A DNA stretch of 64,000 nucleotides from JAAZPT01 sp964544955 (GCA_964544955.1 CAZJEB010000006.1:1-64000), one strand, 5' to 3'; shown: positions 36,261-45,150, counted from the first letter of the stretch. Program-made: numbers and translations. Notes: generated by a model not told the origin, from the sequence alone.

Positions 36261-37661
36261 TTAGTGGATTAGTTCTATGGGAAATTTGGGGTTTTGGTTT
36301 ATGTTTATTGTTGGGCTAAGGGGTTTTGCCATTAGTACGTAGCGGAGCACGTCGTAGAGGTGATCCTCGGTGTTGGTATCTACATCCTCCACGTTGGTAT
36401 TGCTGTATATTAGGTTGGGGAGGGTTCTAATCATGTTTCTGCACTGTTTGAAAAAGTAGAGCTTTGCCCTACCGTTTTTATCAAACATAAGGCGGTTATG
36501 CACCTGCATTTTACCGGCAAGGCGGGTGTTATCGCCCCGTGTGAAGTATATAAAGTTGGGGCTGTATTCCATCATGCGGGCTATGCTTTCCCCACGGCTT
36601 TCGTCAAATATGCTGGGGTCGGCCACGCCTATTATTGTGCGGTTTTTTAATAGGGGCGAGCTTCTTTCAATTTCGTGTATTTTGGATGCAATCTCCACAG
36701 GGCTTAATTTATTGCCAATATTTCCGTTGCCATCACCACCATAAAGTTCATTTACCATAAATATTGTGCCATCATCATCAACAATAAACCACCCTACTGC
36801 ATAAGGCCTTGTATAGCCAAAGTCAAAACCTCTGTATACGGGTAGATGGGGAGGGAAGGGAATTTGATCTATAACATGGCTGTTTATACCGTTTGTGTAG
36901 CCCGCTTTGTTATCCCTAAACTCTGCAAAAACTTGGCCTTGAAAGCTGTTCCAATTGCCGTAAAGGAGGGCTTGTTTTTGAGCCTCGGGCAACATGGCAA
37001 GGGATGCCACATACATGGGGTCGTTTTCCATAAGGGCTTTGTTTTCAAACACAGTGGAGGGAATAAAAATTCTGCTGCGCTGCAAAATTTGCTTTTCACC
37101 ATTGGGCAATATAATTTCCACATCGCTGTTTATGGGGGTTTCTGGTGGGGCGGGGTCTATAAACCTTGATTTTACCCATGAATGGCCTATGCCACCAGGG
37201 TTTGCACTGGCGCGTATGTAAACATCCATATCCTTATCCCCTGGGCGGTTACGGCTGAACATATAAAAGTATTCCTCCGCTGTGAAGTGGGTAAGCTCAT
37301 CAAAGGCTATGTAGTCAAAACGTTGGCCTTGGTATTGGTACATATCGTTTGTGGTGTGCATGGAGCCAAAGTAGATTTTTGCACCACTATCAAATATCCA
37401 CATATGTTCAACGGTTTTGTATACAGCATTAGGGAAGGCAAGACCATATATTTGCATGCTTCTGTCAATAAGTTCCCTAAGCTGTGGGAAAGTTTTACGG
37501 AGTATAAGGGCACGGTAGTTGGGCTTGTGTATTTGGCGTAGGGCCTCGGTAAGTAGGGCATCGCTTTTGCCTCCACCGGCGGCGCCTCCGTATAGCACTT
37601 CATACTCACTTCTGGATTGAAAAAGGGCTTGCTTAGGTTGGGGTTGCCAAATTATATTCAT
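36261..37661 (-). CDS. Phage terminase large subunit
   Basis: A 466-residue DNA-packaging motor. Walker A is GGAAGGGKS (residues 25-33), and Walker B is YIAFDEL near residue 115. The C-terminal nuclease domain is suggested by RGFDFGYTRP and GVADPSIFDE. AAGGAG precedes the ATG, and the gene overlaps the portal gene by 29 bases. The order portal then terminase is the reverse of most phages. It packages DNA into the capsid encoded at 25998-27164. Confidence 0.9.
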   Translation of the reverse strand: MNIIWQPQPKQALFQSRSEYEVLYGGAAGGGKSDALLTEALRQIHKPNYRALILRKTFPQLRELIDRSMQIYGLAFPNAVYKTVEHMWIFDSGAKIYFGSMHTTNDMYQYQGQRFDYIAFDELTHFTAEEYFYMFSRNRPGDKDMDVYIRASANPGGIGHSWVKSRFIDPAPPETPINSDVEIILPNGEKQILQRSRIFIPSTVFENKALMENDPMYVASLAMLPEAQKQALLYGNWNSFQGQVFAEFRDNKAGYTNGINSHVIDQIPFPPHLPVYRGFDFGYTRPYAVGWFIVDDDGTIFMVNELYGGDGNGNIGNKLSPVEIASKIHEIERSSPLLKNRTIIGVADPSIFDESRGESIARMMEYSPNFIYFTRGDNTRLAGKMQVHNRLMFDKNGRAKLYFFKQCRNMIRTLPNLIYSNTNVEDVDTNTEDHLYDVLRYVLMAKPLSPTININQNPKFPIELIH

Positions 37662-39195
37662 AGTTCTCCTTGGTGCTGTTTGAGGTTATTTTTGCCATAA
37701 GCTCATCCTTGCCATCAAAGTTCATCATGGATATGCAGGATAGGGCCTGTGTGGCGTTGGCGGGGTCAAAGAAGCCTAGTTTGTAAAACTCCTTAGCAAG
37801 CTCGTTTTGGGCTAATGTGGAAAAAGGGCTGGCCTTTTGGGGGTGTATAACAATATCGTACTCGGGTATGCGCCAACCCATATCCTCCCCAGCGATTGTG
37901 GCCTGTTTTTTGGGCTGCATATCCTCATTGTTAAAACTAATAAAACGGTTGTTTTTGCCATCTATAATGTTGAGGTTGCGAGGGTAGGTGTAGAATTGGC
38001 GTATAAGCTCCACGCAGAGCATGCAAACATCGGTAAAGGCACGGTAGGCGGATTTTATCATATCCCTACTAAGCTTGTTGCCCGCCTCCTGTAAGGCTGC
38101 TATAGCACTGGCGGCGGTTATGCCCGCGGTGGTGGAGCCTTGGTTAAAATCCCTGTTGCCGGCGGTTTCCTTTATTTCATCTATTTTAGTGTGAAGTAAG
38201 TTTAGGCAAAGATTATCAAGGGGGTTAACGTTTATTTCCCGTATGGAATCATCGGTGAGGCTACCAGCCACATGCACAAAGGGCTTGTTAAAGTCGGCAA
38301 ACTCCTGCTCGTTCACTCCCCCATCCACACGGATAAAGAAGCGCTTTTTAGAGGCAAGAAGGGCATGATCCAAAAGGGATTGGTTGAGGGAATCTATGGC
38401 AAGTTGGGAATCCTTCATAATATCCAAATAGCCAAAGCCTATGGGTGAGCCTTTTACAGTGAAAAGGGTATCACATACAAAGGGGTACATACCATGGCTG
38501 TAAAAGCCTACTTCACGAAGATTATCATCATCTTGGGAGGAGTATATAACAGTATCCCCCGCATATTTGCAGTAGTGCAATATGGGCTTGCCTTTGCTGT
38601 TGCGGGTTTTGTAATACCAATCCACAATAGCAACAAGGTTTTTGCGTGGGGAGTTTATAAGGAAGGATTGGTCGTTGGGGATTTTTATTTTAGGGTATTT
38701 TTTTGTGAATACATCTTGGTTGAGGTAGCTAATATAGAAAAGGTTAGGTGAATCCTGTATATCATCAACACCATGCTCCCAGTAAAGGCGTAGGGGGTCG
38801 ATGTTTTTAATGTGGATGTCGCCAAAGGGTTGGTTTTTATCCTTGTTCCAAAATACGCCTTGTATGGATGTACCGTATTTTAGCTTGCTCCACCAAACAT
38901 CGCTGTATACACCCTCGTAACGGTTTTGGCGAAGTATAACGGGGAGAAGGCTGCTAAGGCTTTCCGCCTGTTGAGTATCATCAGGGTTGCGAGGTAGTAC
39001 AACGGCTTGGGGGTAGTTATCCATGGCATCGGCGTGCTTGTTGAGTAGGGCGTTTATAAGCCAAGCGGATTTTGTGGCTTTGCCTTGTTCCATTTGCCAA
39101 AAGGCCTCGTTTGCGCGTATTCGGGCATGGATGGGAGCGAGGGCGGTGGCGTAGGAATGGAGGAGGGAGGAGGGAGGGGTGGGGGTGGTTCGCAT
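37633..39195 (-). CDS. Phage portal protein (P22-like)
   Basis: A 520-residue portal/head-tail connector. The start at 39195 is chosen because AAAGGAAA lies ten bases upstream; upstream frame is repeat sequence. Portal-like blocks include AWLINALLNKHADAMDNYP, GYLDIMKDSQLAIDSLNQ and GITAASAIAALQEAGNK. The protein begins MRTTPTPPSS, and the first ten bases of coding sequence plus the leader are shared with the tail gene at 41968. An R2 repeat stands directly upstream. It forms the packaging vertex with the terminase. Confidence 0.88.
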   Translation of the reverse strand: MRTTPTPPSSLLHSYATALAPIHARIRANEAFWQMEQGKATKSAWLINALLNKHADAMDNYPQAVVLPRNPDDTQQAESLSSLLPVILRQNRYEGVYSDVWWSKLKYGTSIQGVFWNKDKNQPFGDIHIKNIDPLRLYWEHGVDDIQDSPNLFYISYLNQDVFTKKYPKIKIPNDQSFLINSPRKNLVAIVDWYYKTRNSKGKPILHYCKYAGDTVIYSSQDDDNLREVGFYSHGMYPFVCDTLFTVKGSPIGFGYLDIMKDSQLAIDSLNQSLLDHALLASKKRFFIRVDGGVNEQEFADFNKPFVHVAGSLTDDSIREINVNPLDNLCLNLLHTKIDEIKETAGNRDFNQGSTTAGITAASAIAALQEAGNKLSRDMIKSAYRAFTDVCMLCVELIRQFYTYPRNLNIIDGKNNRFISFNNEDMQPKKQATIAGEDMGWRIPEYDIVIHPQKASPFSTLAQNELAKEFYKLGFFDPANATQALSCISMMNFDGKDELMAKITSNSTKENYEYNLATPT

Positions 39196-39225
39196 TTGGG
39201 GTGTTTCCTTTCTGGAGTTGGGGGT
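39196..39225 (-). promoter_or_regulatory. Shared translation-start leader for portal gene
   Basis: AGAAAGGAAACACCCCAA precedes the portal start and is identical to the leader at 41938-41967 before the tail gene. It continues into the adjacent R2 repeat, so the ribosome binding site is part of a repeated block. Confidence 0.75.
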
Positions 39226-39355
39226 TCGCTTTTTGGTATGAGGTAAGGGAGGCGGAGCGACCGAGGGAGTACAAAAGGCGAAGCCTTTTACGGACTGAGG
39301 GAACCCAGCGATTAAGCGAAGCTTAATTGATGGGCGAAAGCGATCCCTTGACCTC
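39226..39355 (+). repeat. R2 repeat (subtype B) joined to an R1-like end
   Basis: An R2 copy of subtype B (GCGACCGAGGGAGTAC with ACGGACTGAGGGAACCC) with TTAAGC/GCTTAA inside. Its far end TCCCTTGACC resembles R1. It stands upstream of the portal gene. Confidence 0.8.
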
Positions 39356-39441
39356 ATATTTTTGCTTTCCTAACATACCTCATACCCTGAAGCAAAAACT
39401 CAACAAACTCAATTTCACCCCAACAAAAGCCACCAATTAAA

Positions 39442-39469
39442 ATTAGCACAGGCTTTTTCCTATGCTAAT
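39442..39469 (-). terminator. Terminator-like hairpin
   Basis: ATTAGCACAGG faces CCTATGCTAAT with one mismatch, near the 3' end of the minus-strand LRR gene. The T run is short. Confidence 0.5.
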
Positions 39470-39484
39470 ATAAAACTCAAATTG

Positions 39485-40591
39485 TTAATTTTTATGGTAA
39501 GGGTGAATTATCTCTATGTTATTTTGGCTAACATTCTTATTTATTAACATTGTACTATCACAGTATATCTGTTCTAATTTTGTGTTGTTATAAATGGATA
39601 ACTCTGTTATTTGGTTGTCTTCACAGTATAACCTTATCAATTCTTTATTGTTGCTAATATCTAATTCCTTTAATTGGTTAGAAAAACAACGCAAATATAA
39701 TAATTTTTCATTGGCACTAACATCTATTTCAATTAATTTGTTCACGTTACAATGTAAATGCGTTAATTTTGTATTGGCGCTAACATCTAATTCAGTTAAT
39801 TTGTTTTTATCACAGTCCAAATAGCTTAATTCTTCATTAGCGCTAATGTTTAAAGCATCTAATTGGTTTGAACTACAATTTAAATGATTTAACTTTGAAT
39901 TATTACTAATATCTATTTCAGTTAATAGGTTTGTATTGCAGTCTAAATACTCCAAGCTTGTATTTTTACTAACATCTAATGTAGCTAATTGATTCTCATT
40001 ACAATTCAAATAGTTTAATTTTTCATTATTTCTAACATCTAATGCCGTTAATTGGTTTGTACGGCAATCTAAAATCTCTAAATTCTCATTGGCGCTAACA
40101 TTTAATGCGCTTAATTGGTTTCCATTACAAATCAAAAAATCCAAGTTTGGATTATTGCTAAAATCTAAAATAATTATCTGGTTTAAAGCACAACCTAATG
40201 ATGCTAAATTTTTGTTATTACTAATGTCTAATTCAGTTAATTGATTATCACTACAGCTTAAACGCACTAATTTTGTGTTGCTTGATAAATTTATGGATTT
40301 TAATTTGTTTTCATAACAAACTAATTCTTCCAAATTACTAAAGTATTCTATACCCTTTAAATTTTCAACGCCTTTACCTTCAACCTCAATAATAGTAACA
40401 TCATTTGCCACATCCTCTGTTAAAACATCCTGCCCCTTGCCAATGTTCTCCTTTACCCACTCCCTAAATATAGGGTCAGGAAAACTTCTTTCATCTATTT
40501 TAATAGGAAAAACCAGCTCACCCGCTAAAGCCATTCCAGCAAATAGCAAAGTTAAACATAAAGCCAAAATAAATGTAAATATCTTTTTCAT
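39485..40591 (-). CDS. Secreted leucine-rich-repeat protein, inverted paralogue
   Basis: A 368-residue protein with the same signal peptide (KKIFTFILALCLTLLFAGMA), cap (SFPDPIFREWVKENI) and 21-residue LRRs as the gene at 34386. About 80 percent of the first 110 residues look identical by eye. GGGAGG precedes the ATG. The two genes face each other around the terminase/portal cassette as long inverted repeats. No anchor is seen. Confidence 0.85.
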   Translation of the reverse strand: MKKIFTFILALCLTLLFAGMALAGELVFPIKIDERSFPDPIFREWVKENIGKGQDVLTEDVANDVTIIEVEGKGVENLKGIEYFSNLEELVCYENKLKSINLSSNTKLVRLSCSDNQLTELDISNNKNLASLGCALNQIIILDFSNNPNLDFLICNGNQLSALNVSANENLEILDCRTNQLTALDVRNNEKLNYLNCNENQLATLDVSKNTSLEYLDCNTNLLTEIDISNNSKLNHLNCSSNQLDALNISANEELSYLDCDKNKLTELDVSANTKLTHLHCNVNKLIEIDVSANEKLLYLRCFSNQLKELDISNNKELIRLYCEDNQITELSIYNNTKLEQIYCDSTMLINKNVSQNNIEIIHPYHKN

Positions 40592-40625
40592 AAAGCCTCC
40601 CTATAAACATTGTATTAATAAAAAA

Positions 40626-40655
40626 AGTATAACATAGAATATAAAAAATGTTAAA
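40626..40655 (-). promoter_or_regulatory. Promoter of inverted LRR gene
   Basis: On the minus strand, TTTAAC (40650-40655) and TATACT (40626-40631) stand 18 bases apart, the same arrangement as before the paralogue at 34386. Confidence 0.65.
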
Positions 40656-40710
40656 CGCTTATCAGTCTTTAACAAGCCCAAAACCAACCCCATAAGCAAA
40701 TAAACCCCCA

Positions 40711-40830
40711 TCACTAAAAAACTTCCAACACCATTCAAACCACTACAATAAGCCCATTACAACCCATAATAAAAAGGGCAAAAACAACCTTTCAAAAAAT
40801 CCCATATGCTATATTAAAACTGTAGGGCAA
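40711..40830 (-). repeat. R3 repeat
   Basis: A minus-strand R3 copy (TATGCTATATTAAAACTGTA words and a GGGCAAAAACAACC segment). It is followed by a parS site and then R2, in an inverted R2-linker-R3 composite. Confidence 0.75.
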
Positions 40831-40858
40831 ACAAACTAACAAATTTCCATAAAAAAAT

Positions 40859-40874
40859 TGTTCCACGTGGAACA
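40859..40874. promoter_or_regulatory. parS-like site 1
   Basis: TGTTCCACGTGGAACA, a perfect 16-bp palindrome. It closely matches the ParB/Spo0J binding site known from many bacteria (TGTTTCACGTGAAACA). It stands in the linker between R3 and R2. Confidence 0.85.
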
Positions 40875-40964
40875 ATAAACCAAAAACAATCTTTTAAACA
40901 AACGCTTTTAAATAGTTAATAATATCTTTACCCCAATCAAGTTTTACAGCTCAACCCCTACAAA

Positions 40965-41147
40965 ACCCAAGGTATTCATCAAATAACAAACTCCGTTAGG
41001 AGTTTGCTCCACACCTCATACCTCTTTACGCCCATCAATTGCCCTAACGGTCAATCGCTGGGTGCGTTCGTTCCGTAAAAGGCTTCGCCTTTTGTACTCA
41101 CTCACTTGCTACGCCTCATTTACCTCATACCTCATACCAAAAAGCGA
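40965..41147 (-). repeat. R2 repeat (subtype A)
   Basis: A minus-strand R2 copy with AACTCC/GGAGTT and TTGCCC/GGTCAA hairpins. It lies beyond parS site 1. Confidence 0.8.
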
Positions 41148-41203
41148 AAAATCCAGTATCACAAATCCAACCCAACCCCCGCCACTCTTTTAAACCGCAC
41201 TCT

Positions 41204-41560
41204 CTATCCTCGCCTTTCATCAATAGTCTTTGTTGCCTTAACCAACATGGATGTTAATTCATCACAATCATTAAATAAACTGTTGTATTGAACATCATTT
41301 ATGTAATCAGCACTTTTTAATAACTCTAACCAGTATAATGTTTCACTCGCTTCCTTTAATGCAATTTTGTATTTGCTGTAAAAATCACTTTTAGATTGAG
41401 CATACTTAGCCTCAGCAATGTTTGCCCCTATGGATGTACCCGAACGAAGAATTTGCTTGGCAAGTATTAACTCTCCACCACTTTCACTTAAATGCTTGTA
41501 TAGCCTAACAATGCGTATGGCAAAACTCTTGGCCTTAGTATAAATAATACTGTTGTCCAT
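41204..41560 (-). CDS. Four-helix bundle protein (S23/IVP family)
   Basis: A 118-residue protein. The blocks IYTKAKSFAIRIVRLYKHL, LAKQILRSGTSIGANIAEA and KYKIALKEASETLYWLELL define the four-helix bundle family first seen in 23S rRNA intervening sequences. The family is common as a lone gene near repeats in Clostridia and Bacteroidetes. The related Avd proteins serve diversity-generating retroelements, but no reverse transcriptase is present here. It stands alone between two repeat-filled gaps. Its role is unknown. Confidence 0.8.
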   Translation of the reverse strand: MDNSIIYTKAKSFAIRIVRLYKHLSESGGELILAKQILRSGTSIGANIAEAKYAQSKSDFYSKYKIALKEASETLYWLELLKSADYINDVQYNSLFNDCDELTSMLVKATKTIDERRG

Positions 41561-41664
41561 AAATACCTCAAAATTATTATTAAATTCTTAATTAAACCTA
41601 TGCTACCAAAAAACCCACACAATTACAAATAAAATTACAAAAAATAAACCCTCAAAATAAAATT

Positions 41665-41680
41665 TGTTCCACGTGGAACA
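41665..41680. promoter_or_regulatory. parS-like site 2
   Basis: A second perfect TGTTCCACGTGGAACA palindrome, 806 bases from site 1. Following bases (AATAAACAATC) resemble those after site 1, so the site may be part of the repeated linker. Confidence 0.85.
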
Positions 41681-41762
41681 ATAAACAATCTCTAAAACTT
41701 ATTCATAAAAATAGTTAATAATACCCTTATACCAAGCAAGCTTTACAATCCAACTAATCTAA

Positions 41763-41937
41763 AACTCAAGGTATTCATCAAATAACAAATTCCGCAGGAA
41801 TTTGATCCACACCTCATACCTCATACCTCTTTACGCCCATCAATTGCCCTTACGGTCAATCGCTGGGTACGTTCGCTCCGTAAAAGGCTTCGCCTTTTGT
41901 ACTCACTCACTTGCTCCGCCTACTTACCAAAGAGCGA
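41763..41937 (-). repeat. R2 repeat (subtype A)
   Basis: A minus-strand R2 copy with AATTCC/GGAATT and TTGCCC/GGTCAA hairpins. It runs directly into the leader of the tail gene. Confidence 0.8.
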
Positions 41938-41967
41938 ACCCCCAACTCCAGAAAGGAAACACCCCAA
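41938..41967 (+). promoter_or_regulatory. Shared translation-start leader for tail gene
   Basis: CCCCCAACTCCAGAAAGGAA and the bases after it equal the leader before the portal gene, up to and past the ATG (ATGCGAACCA). Confidence 0.75.
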
Positions 41968-43632
41968 ATGCGAACCATCCCCTCCCTCCCTTCCACTCCT
42001 CTCTCCCTCTCCACCTTCCACGGCCTTGCCCATCCCCTTAAGGCTCAAACAAGCCAATTCACTCAAACCCTAAACATGTCCGCCCATAATTACCCCGCAG
42101 TATCTCGCAGACCACCTTTATATAAGCTATCCACCCATAACACAAGCACTCAACTTTTCGCCCACAATTCCCTTTTACAGCTCCGCGACAACTCCCTCTA
42201 CTATAAAAACTCTGCCCTTGCCTCACTCAGCCCTGGCAAAAAACAAATACTCTCCATGGGCGGCAATATAATAATATTCCCTGATAAGCTTATATATTCA
42301 CCCCAAACCCACACAGTAAAAAACCTTGAAGCCACATACACCAACCCCAATAACACAATGCTATCCTTCGCCCAAGCCGATGGAAGCCCCTACACAATAA
42401 ATCACATAGGCCAAACTCCACCCACAAACCCCTCAAACGGTCAAACTTGGCTAAATGTAAACACAAATGTACTCACTCAATACGATGCTCAAAGCGAAAC
42501 ATTTCTCCCCATAAGCGAATTGTATGTAGCCTTATCCGCCCCAGGCATAGGCGCCCCTTTCAATGTTGGTGATGGCGTCAATATATCAGGCATTACCCAA
42601 CAAAATGGCGAAAGCTTACTCGGTAGCCGAATACTCACCCACGTTAGCACCAACCTAATTGTTTTCAACGGTGTCCTCAACGCTCCACGCAGTCAAAACG
42701 CTATAAGCATATCCCGTAGTCTTCCCGATGTGGATAATATTTGCGTGTGGAATAACCGCCTTTGGGCTTGCAAGGGTCACGAACTTTACGCCTCAAAGCT
42801 TGGCGACCCCAGCAATTTTTATTTTTTCAATGGCCTAAGCACCGATAGCTTTGCCCTCACCCTTGATAATAAGCAACCCTTTACTTCCATGTATGTTTTT
42901 GATGATGAGCTCCTCCTCTTCTGTGAGGATGAAATATTCAAAATATCCGGCAACCGCCCTGCCAATTATAGAGTAAGCCGTAACATTGCCCTTGGGGTAG
43001 AACACAACAGCCCTCAAAGTATTTGCCAAATTGATAATAAACTTTACTATGTATCAAGCCAAGGCATATGTCGCTATCATCACAGCATTGATATTGTGGA
43101 TTCATCCCTTAGCCCACCTAACTGGCAAGGGGCCATAGCCTTTCCTCTAAAGGATAATTTAATGCTTTGCACAAAAACCGATGGTATATATTCCTACAAC
43201 ACCATCCATCAAATATGGTATAAATGGAGCAACCTCAATGTAACAAGTGCCATTGCATTAAACGGTAGCGCCTACATTGTTGATGATAAAAACAACATAT
43301 ATTGCACGGATAATAGCAATGACGGCATTATGGAAACAAATATCCCATGGCTTTTTCAAACTTCCGATATCGCCCTTAAGCTTCCCAATAATCGCTTTGT
43401 GGATAAGCTGGAACTAAATATGCAAGGCACAGGCTCTTATCAAATTTCCCTCGCCTTTGATACTAATCAAAACCCCACATGGAAACCCCTCACCCAAGGG
43501 GAATTTACACAAAACATAAATAAACGCATTACTATCCGCAATCACAACTTCCACCATATTCGCCTTTCCCTTCAAGGCATAGGCGATGTAACACTAATAT
43601 CACTTATACTTTATACTCGAAACAAAATTTAA
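41968..43632 (+). CDS. Phage tail/stabilisation protein (P22 gp10-like)
   Basis: A 554-residue virion protein. The start at 41968 is fixed by the AAAGGAA leader shared with the portal gene. The N-terminus is extended and Pro/Ser/Thr-rich. The middle and end have repeated strands with WNNRLWACKGHELYASKLGD, FNGLSTDSFALTL and KLYYVSSQGICRY, the beta-propeller-like pattern of gp10-type packaged DNA stabilisation proteins in podoviruses. It runs opposite to the other phage cassettes. A holin gene follows nine bases later. Confidence 0.7.
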   Translation: MRTIPSLPSTPLSLSTFHGLAHPLKAQTSQFTQTLNMSAHNYPAVSRRPPLYKLSTHNTSTQLFAHNSLLQLRDNSLYYKNSALASLSPGKKQILSMGGNIIIFPDKLIYSPQTHTVKNLEATYTNPNNTMLSFAQADGSPYTINHIGQTPPTNPSNGQTWLNVNTNVLTQYDAQSETFLPISELYVALSAPGIGAPFNVGDGVNISGITQQNGESLLGSRILTHVSTNLIVFNGVLNAPRSQNAISISRSLPDVDNICVWNNRLWACKGHELYASKLGDPSNFYFFNGLSTDSFALTLDNKQPFTSMYVFDDELLLFCEDEIFKISGNRPANYRVSRNIALGVEHNSPQSICQIDNKLYYVSSQGICRYHHSIDIVDSSLSPPNWQGAIAFPLKDNLMLCTKTDGIYSYNTIHQIWYKWSNLNVTSAIALNGSAYIVDDKNNIYCTDNSNDGIMETNIPWLFQTSDIALKLPNNRFVDKLELNMQGTGSYQISLAFDTNQNPTWKPLTQGEFTQNINKRITIRNHNFHHIRLSLQGIGDVTLISLILYTRNKI

Positions 43633-43640
43633 GGAGAACC

Positions 43641-44153
43641 ATGAACCTATACTCTAAAATAATAAAATATACCTCTGCCCTTATGGGTGCAATTTCAGGA
43701 TTGTTCGGTGGCTTTGATGCCCTACTAAATGTACTACTCGCTGCTATAGTTATAGATTACATATCCGGCATACTCCTCGCCCTATATGGCAAAAGCACAA
43801 AAACTCCCGATGGAAAACTCTCCAGTGCAGTAGGCGCAAAGGGCATAGCCAAAAAAGGCATGATAATGCTAACAATTATATTAGCCCATATGCTAGATAC
43901 CGCCATGGGCGCAAATACCACATTCAGGAATGCCACAATATTGTTCTACATAGCAAACGAATCCTTAAGCTTTTTAGAAAACCTAAACACAATGGGCATA
44001 CCCTTTCCACAAAAAATAAAATCCCTCCTAAGCGAAATGCATAGCAAGGATGTAAATAACAATGTAAACCAAAACAATCCTAACATTCAGGATATAAACA
44101 AAATTGTAAATCAAAACACTAATCAAAACACTAATCATAATATAAATCAGTAA
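43641..44153 (+). CDS. Phage holin (TcdE/holin_4 family)
   Basis: A 170-residue membrane protein. The blocks LLNVLLAAIVIDYISGILLAL and KLSSAVGAKGIAKKGMIM are the phage_holin_4 (BhlA/TcdE) signature, with two or three hydrophobic helices. The last 45 residues are rich in Asn/Gln repeats (QNTNQNTNHNINQ), an odd low-complexity tail. AAGGAG precedes the ATG. It would form the membrane pore that lets the NlpC/P60 enzyme at 22081 reach the wall. It lies in a different cassette. Confidence 0.85.
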   Translation: MNLYSKIIKYTSALMGAISGLFGGFDALLNVLLAAIVIDYISGILLALYGKSTKTPDGKLSSAVGAKGIAKKGMIMLTIILAHMLDTAMGANTTFRNATILFYIANESLSFLENLNTMGIPFPQKIKSLLSEMHSKDVNNNVNQNNPNIQDINKIVNQNTNQNTNHNINQ

Positions 44154-44279
44154 TATATATTTTCTAAACACCAAACAAATAATCCATCAAATTACAATCT
44201 ACATAATCAAATAAATTACAATCTAAAATATTCATCAATAACAATACAACCCCAAACAAAAAACAATAAAATCCAAAAT

Positions 44280-44295
44280 TGTTCCACGTGGAACA
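44280..44295. promoter_or_regulatory. parS-like site 3
   Basis: A third perfect TGTTCCACGTGGAACA palindrome. The bases after it (TTCCAAAAATAAAA) match those after site 4. Confidence 0.85.
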
Positions 44296-44423
44296 TTCCA
44301 AAAATAAAAACTATTTCTTCTATATATAACTTGCTATTCAATTTCTATTTACATAAACCCCTAATAGAAATCAATAATATAAATTACTATATAAATAAAT
44401 CACAAATAAAAAATAATCAATAT

Positions 44424-44439
44424 TGTTCCACGTGGAACA
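44424..44439. promoter_or_regulatory. parS-like site 4
   Basis: A fourth perfect palindrome, 144 bases from site 3. The close spacing within one gene-free gap suits a ParB nucleation zone. Confidence 0.85.
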
Positions 44440-44550
44440 CTCCAAAAATAAAACTCGTTTCTTATACATACACAACCAAATACAATGAAATACTTTAAAA
44501 TAGTTTATAATAACTTTTAACCCAAGCAAGCTTTACAATACAACTCCTAC

Positions 44551-44618
44551 AAAACCCAAATTATTCATAAAATACAAATTCCGTAGGAATTTGTACACAC
44601 CTCATACCAAATAGCGAA
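44551..44618 (-). repeat. R2 repeat, internally deleted
   Basis: Only the two ends of R2 remain: the last hairpin (AAATTCC/GGAATTT) and the CTCATACCAAATAGCG end. The central hairpins are missing. Confidence 0.7.
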
Positions 44619-44650
44619 AAGCTAAGTTTATCATAACAATATCGCTCAGC

Positions 44651-44768
44651 ACTCAAAACTCCCAAAACCCCTCAATCCATTAAAACAAGCCTGTTTTACC
44701 CCATAATAAAAGGGCAAAATCGCCCTTTAAAAAAATCCAATATGTTATATTAAAACTGTGGGAGAAAA
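44651..44768 (-). repeat. R3 repeat
   Basis: A minus-strand R3 copy with GGGCAAAATCGCCC as inner hairpin and ATATGTTATATTAAAACTGT. Confidence 0.75.
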
Positions 44769-44804
44769 CAAAAAACTAAGCAAGCATTACAACTCAACTT
44801 ATCC

Positions 44805-44896
44805 AAAACCTAAGTTCTTCATAAAATAACAAACTCCGTTAGGAGTTTGATCCATACCTCATACCTCGTACCTCATACCTCATACCAAAGAGCGAA
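44805..44896 (-). repeat. R2 repeat, internally deleted
   Basis: R2 ends without the centre: AAACTCC/GGAGTTT followed by three CTCATAC words and ACCAAAGAGCG. Confidence 0.7.
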
Positions 44897-45150
44897 AAGC
44901 CTACACCATCAATTCCAACTCCAGTTTCGCAACCAGTATAACCTCCTCCTCCTCGTATACTCCCAATATATCCTAAATATACTTGGACTTTCGGTTGAAT
45001 TTAGTGCTATAATGTACACAATTAAATATCAATATGTACAATTTATATTAATATTTTCCATAAAAATCATAAATATTTTAATAAATTGATAAAAAAGTTT
45101 AGATATTTAACTTAAAAACATTGAAATACAACTAAGTTTAAGTTTTGCTA

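Noticed and set aside
41204..41560. Diversity-generating retroelement (four-helix protein near a phage tail gene)
   Set aside because: No reverse transcriptase and no template/variable repeat pair with A-specific changes was seen. The protein fits the general S23/IVP family.
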